In this document: piece after piece, positions 56,818-64,000 of the stretch
Layout of the letters: the number at the start of each line of letters is the position of its first letter
Numbering within the stretch: the first letter of the stretch is position 1
NCBI GenBank assembly: GCA_944470555.2
Contig: CALYCZ020000352.1
Span: forward strand, 1-64,000
Direction: 5' to 3'
Origin: Heterobilharzia americana
Taxonomy: Eukaryota > Platyhelminthes > Trematoda > Strigeidida > Schistosomatidae
DNA length: 64,000 nt
Notes under the pieces: generated by a model
Told to the model about the DNA's origin: nothing
Database searches by the model: none
Seen by the model: the letters and a program-made list of their open reading frames with translations, nothing else
Position numbers and translations under genes: made by a program

Positions 56818-57910
56818 ATTATTCAAGCGTACTAATATGAATTCTAAATAATCCTACTAAGATTTGTATTCAAGACCATTTTTACATCCTATTTTGTTTA
56901 TTTCACAATCATATTCATCATAGAGTAGGACTGGTCTTCGAACTTGTGTAAACTTAGGGGAACTGAAGTGTTGAGTCTTTTCTAATGTGGAACTGCTTAG
57001 CAATATACACTCACGAGCTGAAGCTCTTCAGTTCGACCCCTACAGTGGGTGGTTCATTCAAAAGCTTTCCGAAGTGGTCAGCTCATTGTATCCTTTGTTT
57101 CTCTCCTTTGGTAATTACATTTCCTTTATTATCTTTCATTGGTTTCATCTGTGTCGATCTCTTCCATCGCAGACTGCAGTAACCTGGTTATTTGATACAA
57201 TGTTATCAGGTCTCCGTCCCTCCTACCTGCAGCCTGTTCTGCTTCACTTGCCAGTGTGTCGTGGGAGTGTCTGCTTCACTATCTTCGTCTCCCTCCTCTA
57301 TTAGCTTCCATATATCCCTCGAGATCCATTCCTTATCTTGGTGCTTCTTCTTCCTTCCCAACACGTTTATGCAGGTTTCTCTCCATGTAACTTTCATAGA
57401 GTTTCAGTGTTCATCCACACAGGTCTCTTCAGGGATGTTGCTCTATATCTCCCATTTTGTTTTGATGGTTGACGTGAAGACTTCATCCTTCAGTTCAGTT
57501 TCTGTTCTGTGTTCAACTTGAATTGTGGCCTATCACTAACTTCTTTGAAGGCTTTCAACTTGACTTGGAAGGTCCCTTGCACTGCTCCTCTTCTTGATCT
57601 TGTGTCAAGTAGGCGGCGTCTCCACTTCCTTCCCATTGAGATGAAGTCGATCTGATTTTTTGTGTGACTCAATCAAAAAGTGAATAATTATTCAAGCGTA
57701 CTAATATGAATTCTAAATAATCCTACTAAGATTTGTATTCAAGACCATTTTTACATCCTATTTTGTTTATTTCACAATCATATTCATCATAGAGTAGGAC
57801 TGGTCTTCGAACTTGTGTAAACTTAGGGGAACTGAAGTGTTGAGTCTTTTCTAGTGTGGAACTGCTTAGCAATATACACTCACGAGCTGAAGCTCTTCAG
57901 TTCGATCCCT
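56818..57910. repeat. 224-bp direct repeats flanking an RTE piece
   Basis: 56818-57041 and 57687-57910 align at a constant offset of 869 with no gap; by eye I find two mismatches (57,858-area A/G and the GACCC/GATCC near the right end). The repeat ends in TTCAGTTCGATCCCTGG, which resembles a tRNA-like B box. Confidence 0.9.
57042..57686 (-). mobile_element. RTE endonuclease/linker fragment
   Basis: The minus strand reads SHTKNQIDFISMGRKWRRRL, LDTRSRRGA, FKEVSDRPQFKLNTE, then KVTWRETCINVLGRKKKHQD, EWISRDIWKLIEE: the QID end of the endonuclease and the linker to RT. It has neither the RTE 5' leader nor the 3' tail, so it did not arise as a simple 5'-truncated insertion. Confidence 0.8.
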
Positions 57911-58099
57911 GGTATGATCGTAATGAAAACTACCTTGACATAGAACTCACATAAACGTCAGCCTAGTGCTTATTATGGACGAGCTTTGAGATGGATATCT
58001 AGAAGTTTGAATAAGAAGCTGGGACTTGTCGAATCAGCCAGTAGTAAAAACGGGAAACTGAGAGAAGTATCAGAATGTTGATCATAGATCCATAATAAT

Positions 58100-58295
58100 C
58101 CAGTAACTGGATGGTTAGTGAATTCAATGTGAAGTTTTAAGGTCGTAAGTTTCATTTCAGAAGAAATCGTAGGTGTGCACTGTTAAGCAATCCCATACTG
58201 GGACGAAATAACTATCCAAAGCTCCCAGATTTTCAACGGTTCTTCAACTGATATCACATCATGATGAATATCACCTTGAAATAAATTGAAGTCTT
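58100..58295 (+). mobile_element. Hammerhead-SINE, degraded
   Basis: AAGGTCGTAAGTTTCATTTC (B box area), CACTGTTAAGCAATCCCATA, GGGACGAAATAACTATCC, and the 3' end ACTGATATCACATCATGATG. The core is mutated (TTAAGCA). Confidence 0.6.
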
Positions 58296-58329
58296 TAGTT
58301 CCACATGAACTATGCAAATCATAATGAAA

Positions 58330-58440
58330 GGCTATGGAGTTACATTGATAAAACTATGAACAATAAATTATATCTAAAGCATTATCTGATAGCTAATACT
58401 GTTTAACTGTGGATTACATTTAGTTAACGAACAGTAGAAG
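58330..58440 (+). mobile_element. PLE 3' end remnant
   Basis: GGAGTTACATTGATAAAAC, ATGAACAATAAATTATATC and AAGCATTATCTGATAGC follow the same order as the PLE 3' region at 19420-19490. Confidence 0.45.
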
Positions 58441-59486
58441 AAGTACACTTTAATACTTCAGTTTTTACTCGTGAATAAATTACTGTCTTCTCAATATATA
58501 GTTTGGTTTACTAAGAGTATAGCTGATAAATTACCGGGAACGAACCTTCTCATACAAACATTACGGTTTCAAAATATTTTCAGTCATCGAGTTCTACGAT
58601 GTTTAGTGCTAAGAGTTAAATGGTGAAATATTCTATAAGTGTTTTTTCTGGATTATGATTCTTTGTTTGAAGCCATCAAATTTTTTTTTCACATAGTGGT
58701 AAATGAAGTGTGAATTTTATTGGTAGTTTGGTTTGAAAAAGGAATACTGTGAGTCTTCTGGAACCGGATCCATAACAAATATCTACATATCCAACAGGCT
58801 TAAAACACGTAGATTAAACTTAAATACTGTCAGAAAAACGCAGCAAGGGTAACTAGGGAGTTGGTGTGTGCTCATTGAGAACATTCCAACAGAATGTAGC
58901 TTTAAACAACAGAGCTTAACATGTAAACAGACTCAATGGCTGATTTTTCAGTATACTTGGAATATATATAATCGTTAATATAAACCTCGTCATATAAAAT
59001 ACTTTTATATGGTAGATATTCATCAACATTTTTGTGCTTATACATACTTTTCCACACCTTCAAAGAACAACTTGATATCATCTTGTATAAACAGATTTAA
59101 ATTCTCACTTATTTCTGAAATTAAATTTCACATAACATGAAAAAGTGCTACAAATGAGGTAAAGCTCCTTCATTCTGCAGTGCACGCTAATCTCCTTATA
59201 GGAAGATGTACAACTTGTTTACTTATCAGTTGTACATACGACTTTTGCTCTGCCGTTTCTAGGACTAGGTAGGAAACAAGTTGACTGAATTTGCTAAGGT
59301 AAGTAATTTTATAATTTCGTACGTTCCAAGACTGAAGCTACACATGACAAACCACAGAATACAAATCTCAGTTTCCACAAATGTTAAGCTTCTCAATTTA
59401 GTCGATAGCAATCCTTTGGCTAGTGAATCTTATCACTTCCGTTACATGACTGTATTATCCAGCTGATGACATTCATCATTCATGTT
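58441..59486. other. No gene seen
   Basis: AT-rich. A 61-codon open frame at 59281-59466 (+) has no recognisable motif. Confidence 0.4.
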
Positions 59487-59494
59487 GCATATAT
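59487..59494 (+). promoter_or_regulatory. TATA-like box before U6
   Basis: GCATATAT lies 23-30 bases before the U6-like start, the spacing expected of a type 3 Pol III promoter. AT-rich DNA makes a chance match easy, and I could not identify a proximal sequence element. Confidence 0.3.
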
Positions 59495-59516
59495 CAGTCT
59501 ACCAACGATGGCTACT

Positions 59517-59533
59517 GTGCTCGCTTCGACGGT

Positions 59534-59573
<40 letters not shown>

Positions 59574-59621
59574 GTCCCCTGCGCTAGAATGACACGAAAA
59601 ATCGTGAAGCGTTCCATATTT
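59517..59621 (+). ncRNA. U6 snRNA-like sequence, probable pseudogene
   Basis: The sequence follows U6 from GTGCTCGCTTCG through ACATATACTAAAATTGGAAC, GATACAGAGAAGATTAGCAT, to GTGAAGCGTTCCATATTT. U6 is the catalytic snRNA of the spliceosome. The ACAGAGA box and the AGC triad are intact. The 5' stem-loop is altered (GACGGTAC for GGCAGCAC), and the internal stem-loop differs at several sites (CATGTCCCC, GCTAGAATG, ACGAAAAATCG). It lacks a terminal T run and passes straight into SINE sequence. A retrotransposed chimera is more likely than a working gene. Confidence 0.85.
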
Positions 59622-59762
59622 AGTGACCCAGTGGCTCAATGGTAACGTGCTGGCCATGGAGCCTGAAGGTCTTGGGTTCGACCCCTGATGGGGTCGTGAG
59701 TGCACACTGCTGGAGGTCCCATACTAGGACGAAACAGTTGTCCCAGTGCTCCCAGGCTTAAT
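59622..59762 (+). mobile_element. Hammerhead-SINE fused to U6
   Basis: TGACCCAGTGGCTCAATGG (A box), TTGGGTTCGACCCC (B box), then CACTGCTGGAGGTCCCATAC and GGACGAAACAGTTGTCC. The core block is shifted by a deletion (CTGGAGG for CTGAGGAG), so it is probably inactive. The SINE lacks its own upstream part and begins exactly at the U6 3' end; its 3' end stops at CTCCCAGG. Confidence 0.82.
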
Positions 59763-60330
59763 CTCACCTAGTTAACTAGTTCAGTAGTTACTAGCTGATC
59801 CTTAGACTGGATAAAGAGGGTTGAACTTGCAACCCTACCACAGAAAACCAATCCAATTGCTAAAGAAACTTCAAAGCACAGAAGAAATATAAAAGAATTA
59901 ATCCTCACCAGAATCAGGGAGACGAAATGACGCCAATTGGTGAAAGCCTTTAAGAAGCCATTTGGCCGATATGTCTTCTCTCAATGTAACCAAAAGTAAA
60001 CAAGGTGAATTGGGATATCCGCAACATGTTTGAAGCTGGCTGGCTGGCAAGGCTGCCTAGATTCCAAAAGAGATGAGAAGGTTGAGCCTAAAACTGCTAG
60101 GAATCTGGGGAAACAGATGGAATGCAGACTACGTAGTCAGCAGAAAACCAGTCATTTTCTGTTTATGGCCTAGATTTATACGAAAGAGAGGGAACAGGAT
60201 TGGAATGAAGTACATGTATACAAACCGAGAGAAACAATCCACTTAATAGGTTAATCGGCATCTAAAAAGAGTTTTTTTCTAGTAGTTAGGTTGATAGTAG
60301 TTTGAGATGTTAATAATGTTGGTAAAAACT
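59763..60330 (+). mobile_element. RTE 5' leader and endonuclease start
   Basis: The leader (ACTAGTTCAGTAGTTACTAG, AAACTTCAAAGCACAGAAG, CGAAATGACGCCAATTGGTG) is followed by a frame reading GDIRNMFEAG, then EMRRLSLKLLGIWGNRWNA, the start of an AP-type endonuclease (NVRTMYxxGK...EMxRYxLxxLGISExRW). The catalytic Glu of the ISE motif is not preserved. It is truncated on the 3' side. Confidence 0.75.
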
Positions 60331-60655
60331 ATGATCAACTGAGAGCCAAGCTTCTCCTCAACTTCAGATATCACTTCTGAAGGCTTTCATATGCTGCCTA
60401 GTTTGTTGAAAACCAGATGAAAACAGTAAGGTCAAGAATTGATACATAGTTTATTCAATCATCGATTTCCTTTGTCAGTCATCCTCATTAAGCTTCTTCA
60501 ATGTACTCAAAATGAAAATGTCTATTCTCATAGTTAAAAATTTAGTCTGAAACAGCATTGTGTATGAAGAAATTAGATTTTTCAATAGATAAATATTCTG
60601 AGGGGGTTGTGGAGATTTGGAGATATTTCAAGTTGTTAATCATCATCGTGGGTGC

Positions 60656-60701
60656 GCACTGCTGAGGAGTCCCATACTAGGACGAAACAGCTGTCCAGTG
60701 C
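60656..60701 (+). ncRNA. Hammerhead ribozyme 1 of dimer
   Basis: GCACTG, CTGAGGA, GTCCCATACTAGGAC, GAAA, CAGCTGTC, CAGTGC. Consensus. Cleavage predicted after 60695. Confidence 0.87.
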
Positions 60702-61061
60702 TCCCAGGTTTCCTTTCTTCCTTCAACTCATGTCAGTCTACAATGAATAACAACTTGAAATATTTCCAAATCTCCACAACCCCCTCAAAATTTAATTGAA
60801 CTAGTGCTCGTTGGTGACTAGCTTCGAGAAGTATTCCCGAAGTTCCAATGACAAGTCGTGACCGGTGGAGTCAAGCCTGATGGCCGTGAGGACAAATACT
60901 CAACGATGACATTGGGTGGCGGTTTGCGCTATATCGTGAGCTAACAGAAGTTGGAAATATGGAGCATTGGATTGTGACCCAGTGGCTAGCTCAATGGTAA
61001 CGCGCTGGTGGCGGAACCTGAAGGTCGCGGGTTCGATCCCTGCTGGTGGGGTCGTGGATGC

Positions 61062-61110
61062 GCACTGCTGAGGAGTCCCATGCTAGTTGGACGAAACAGC
61101 TGTCCAGTGC
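61062..61110 (+). ncRNA. Hammerhead ribozyme 2 of dimer
   Basis: GCACTG, CTGAGGA, stem II GTCCCATGCTAGTTGGAC, GAAA, CAGCTGTC, CAGTGC. The core is intact with a 3-base longer stem II loop. Cleavage predicted after 61104, 409 bases from site 1. Confidence 0.87.
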
Positions 61111-61178
61111 TCTCAGGTTTCCTTTGTTCCTCCAACTGATGTCAGTCTTCGATGAATAACAACTTGAGATAAATATTC

Positions 61179-61624
61179 ATTCACAATCACATACTGATAT
61201 AATCTCGATTGTATAACACAACAAACAGAATTTTCCCATATTTTGGAATGTAAAACATAATACAAACTGTATAAATGTTAACCTTTTGTATGTGTATTGT
61301 GTTTACCTTTTAAATTTAGCCTTCTCTTTATTGGTATACACTTTCAGTGATAGAAGCTAAGAATCTCTACGAATAAATATGTTGAAATCAAAGAAATTCA
61401 ATGTATACCACTGACATTATATGAACTGATGTTCATGTTAGCAAAGAAATGAACATTGGGAAGGTTATATTTATCTGTTAACTTCACCTTTTATACAATG
61501 TACCCATGAAATATCAAGTAGAATGTATACAGAATATATGTAAATAGTTTCACAAATGATACCTAATTTGGTTAGATGAAAGATGAAATAACTTCAGTGT
61601 AGGTAGAGATACGATAAGTAACTA

Positions 61625-61675
<51 letters not shown>

Positions 61676-62004
61676 TACATAGAATGAAAAATTGATATAA
61701 TAGAAAATATTTAACATAGAGTAAGGAATATTGATACTGGATTACGTCAACATATGTTTCCTATGCAATAAATAGTATTCCTTTTAGATTATTACAAGAA
61801 AATATTAATGAAAAATCATAGTAATATTTATGATGAATAGAGAAATATTCAGAATGTCAGTAGGTTATATATTCAAGAGATAAGTAAGACATTCTACAAA
61901 ATGAAAAGAAGCTCAGATTCTGTAATTAAGGGAATTATTTGTGCTGTTATAGATTCAATAAGCAGCAACCAATAATTAATATAGTCTTTTGCTGTGATGA
62001 TAAT
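61179..62004. other. No gene seen; (AAT)n at 61625-61674
   Basis: AT-rich DNA with a long trinucleotide microsatellite. Nothing else supported. Confidence 0.5.
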
Positions 62005-62074
62005 AATAATAATTATTTGGAAGTAGTGTCCATCATGGACTGACATCAGTCGGGGAACCATTGAAAAGCCGGGA

Positions 62075-62126
62075 GCTCTGGACGGCTGTTTCGTCCAACT
62101 GGTATGGGACTCCTCAGCAGTATACA
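62075..62126 (-). ncRNA. Hammerhead ribozyme motif, weak stem I
   Basis: Minus strand: TACTG, CTGAGGA, stem II GTCCCATACCAGTTGGAC, GAAA, CAGCCGTC, CAGAGC. The core is intact, but stem I pairs over only about three bases. Confidence 0.6.
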
Positions 62127-62428
62127 CCCACGACCCGGCTAGAAGGCGAACTCAGGACCTCCAGGTTTCACGGCGAACGCGTTAACCATTCAGCCACTGA
62201 GTCGGTTCCCAGTGGTTCACAATTTCCAACTTCTGTCAATTCACAACATAGCGCGACTATCACCCAAGGTCTTCAGTTAGCATCCACTTCACTTCCGACT
62301 GGTTGACCCCACAGGTCATCGCTTCTCATTAGAACTTCCTAACATCCATCTGGAAGCAAGTCACTAATGAGCACTATAGAGTAGTGTATTTTTGAGATGA
62401 ATGGGAATTTTTAATTCAGAAGTACTGC

Positions 62429-62477
62429 GTACTGCTGAGGAGTCCCATACTAGTTGGACGAAACAGCTGTCCAGTGC
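62429..62477 (+). ncRNA. Type I hammerhead ribozyme
   Basis: GTACTG, CTGAGGA (62435-62441), GTCCCATACTAGTTGGAC, GAAA, CAGCTGTC, CAGTGC. The core is intact; stem I has one wobble. Cleavage predicted after 62471. Confidence 0.82.
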
Positions 62478-62571
62478 TCCCAGATTTTCAATCGTTCCCC
62501 AACTGATGTCAGTCCATGATGAATACTACTTCTAAATTAAAAAATCCCCATTCATCTCAATAATAATTATT

Positions 62572-63710
62572 GTTTGTCCATTGGGTTCCTAGTGGAACAT
62601 AGGGCTACATTAGCAAGCAGCAGTCTTTTCAGCCTGGCTCCAACAATGCCCAAAAGCTTTCATTTCTTCCTCATATCATCTCCTCCATGTCACCTTCGGC
62701 TCAGACGCCCAACTCGTCGTTTTTCACTCGGCTTCCATTCCAGGGTTCGGCCTAACCCGACGCTTGATGTCCCTAAACAGTCTTCTCAGTTTGTGTCCAG
62801 TCCAATCCACCTCCACTTTCTTCTTCTGCATATTTTTTTGGGCAATAGGTTCATGATTGGTTGGTTTGTTGTCAGACACAGTGAGTTCTCCCTTGCTTAT
62901 TCTTATTATTCTCGCAATCTATCTCATCTTCAGCATCGAGTGAGTGTAGGAGTAGAAGAGAGCTGTTGATTGATGCATGTCTGTAGTTTGTTGCAAATGC
63001 TTTCCGTAACGCTCAAAGTCTTTCAACCATCACATGGAAGAACTGACTTACTTGACTTGACTGAGTTAGCGTTGGGAATGCGGATGTTGTTCACGCCTTA
63101 TGCTGAGTGCAGTGCACTGCAGTTCAAAGCAGTGGAGTGCAATAGATCTTCATACTGATTTCAGATTGATGCAGGAAGGCGTGTCTTGTTGTCTTTCCGA
63201 TCGTGACTGGCTTTCACATCCTCATTCATGTCTGTACCGCTAGTAGTTGAAACGATACTGTCTAGGTAGGTTGGTTGTCACAGACAACTTCATTTAAATT
63301 TCTCCCGTTCATGGCGATTAGTGCTTGTTGTTGTTGATAGGGTATCTTCATCATCTCTATCTTCTCTACGTTCACCTGAAGGAATTCCCGTCTTCCTTTG
63401 CTCCCTCACCACTCCTTTTTTGCCAACTTTTTAGTTTCCTCCTGTAGATCTTCGAGTTTGTAGGACGAGACATTAGACATAAATCATCATCGGCGAAATG
63501 CAAATCTTCTAAAGTCTTTGTCTTTTCATCAGTCAAACAGCGCATGCTCATCTTCTCACAGTTCCTTGCATCATTCAGTCAACCGCAATCAGAAAAATGG
63601 TCGGTGATAGTAGGTGGCAAGCTTGTTTTATTCATATCCCCTGACTACACTTCAAAAGCATCACTAAGCTTTCTATTGTAAATCACTTGGCTTGTAGCGT
63701 CACCATGTTT
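62572..63710 (-). mobile_element. RTE 3' fragment
   Basis: The minus strand encodes, from the right, a decayed VRQG region, LHFADDDL (motif C with both Asp), KLEDLQEETKKLAKK, then the C-terminal tail. The 3' end is at 62572 (GTTTGTCCATTGGGTTCC on plus). This copy and the one at 45.0 kb are the only ones here with Asp at the first motif C position. Confidence 0.83.
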
Positions 63711-64000
63711 CAGTCGTCAAAAGAAAGGGATCCTCGCTAGCTTCTAACACACACACAAACTGTTACATGATCAAGATATCATGATGTGCTTATTATTTTG
63801 TAAGTGATTCATTTCAATCTGGTTTACTTTCAGCAAGATTACATATTATGGAATCATGTGTGAGCGTCGTTCATAAGTACTGTCCACCGATCCAACTTCG
63901 AACAGATTCCTCTTGCTGTCATTCATTATGCAGATATTGATGGTCAGTCAGTCAACTTTATTATCCATGACTACATGGTTAGATAGGTAGATTCTGCTTA
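63711..64000. other. No gene seen
   Basis: The sequence to the end of the window shows nothing I can support. Confidence 0.4.

Larger units (their letters stand above)
60587..61178 (+). mobile_element. Hammerhead-SINE dimer with inverted tip, 12-bp TSD
   Basis: Element 60599-61166 (568 bp) lies between perfect AGATAAATATTC repeats (60587-60598 and 61167-61178). Order: a ~46-bp inverted tip, ribozyme 1, a full unit with A box TAGCTCAATGGTAACG and B box GGGTTCGATCCC, ribozyme 2, truncated 3' end. Both ribozyme cores are intact, the only such tandem pair in the window. Confidence 0.9.
62005..62571. mobile_element. Hammerhead-SINE inverted pair
   Basis: A minus arm (62018-about 62400) and a plus arm (about 62420-62558). 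The 13-base AATAATAATTATT lies on both sides (62005-62017, 62559-62571) but is simple sequence. TTTTGAGATGAATGGGAATT at 62391 and its complement near 62540-62560 form a further inverted pair. Both arms have the GTT-extended stem II loop of the 23.7 kb subfamily. Confidence 0.78.

Overview
The window looks like genomic DNA of a schistosome (blood fluke, Platyhelminthes). It is AT-rich and almost wholly non-coding. It is crowded with decayed copies of an RTE/SR2-like non-LTR retrotransposon, several GIY-YIG Penelope-like elements (PLEs), and short tRNA-like retroposons. Some of the retroposons are the Sm-alpha family with its known hammerhead ribozyme. The species is not resolved from sequence alone.

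Only one host protein gene is supported: the last two coding exons (2158-2226 and 5171-5328, + strand) of a cAMP-dependent protein kinase regulatory subunit. They are split by a 2.9 kb intron filled with an antisense RTE fragment, a PLE fragment and a ribozyme retroposon. AATAAA signals follow from 5451. Downstream of the gene I find no other convincing host exon. A U6 snRNA-like sequence lies at 59517-59621, fused directly to a retroposon and then to an RTE 5' end.

Layout. 0-5.8 kb: PLE remnant and the kinase gene end. 6-15.3 kb: two ~1.74 kb inverted copies of an RTE+PLE composite (7.10-8.84 and 13.02-14.76) around PLE and tRNA-like repeats, then Sm-alpha. 15.7-25.8 kb: alternating RTE and PLE copies, with a PLE nested in an RTE, and Sm-alpha palindromes. 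26.8-34.2 kb: PLE repeats, an RTE, and three large hammerhead-SINE insertions, one nested in a PLE. 35.6-44 kb: two Sm-alpha dimers, an RTE, a long PLE interrupted twice, a hammerhead-SINE palindrome and a PLE with clear target-site duplication. 45-55.3 kb: RTE and PLE fragments including an RTE nested in a PLE and a PLE palindrome. 56-64 kb: an RTE piece between 224-bp direct repeats, the U6 chimera, two more hammerhead-SINE insertions and a final RTE.

The unifying pattern is that PLEs, the hammerhead SINE, Sm-alpha and a ribozyme-free tRNA-like SINE often carry an inverted copy of their own 3' end at the 5' end. The SINEs and Sm-alpha are often tandem dimers, and many insertions have ~12-bp target duplications. 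I infer that PLE machinery mobilises the small ribozyme elements in trans, probably from ribozyme-processed RNA. No element here looks intact, so the autonomous partner is presumably elsewhere in the genome.
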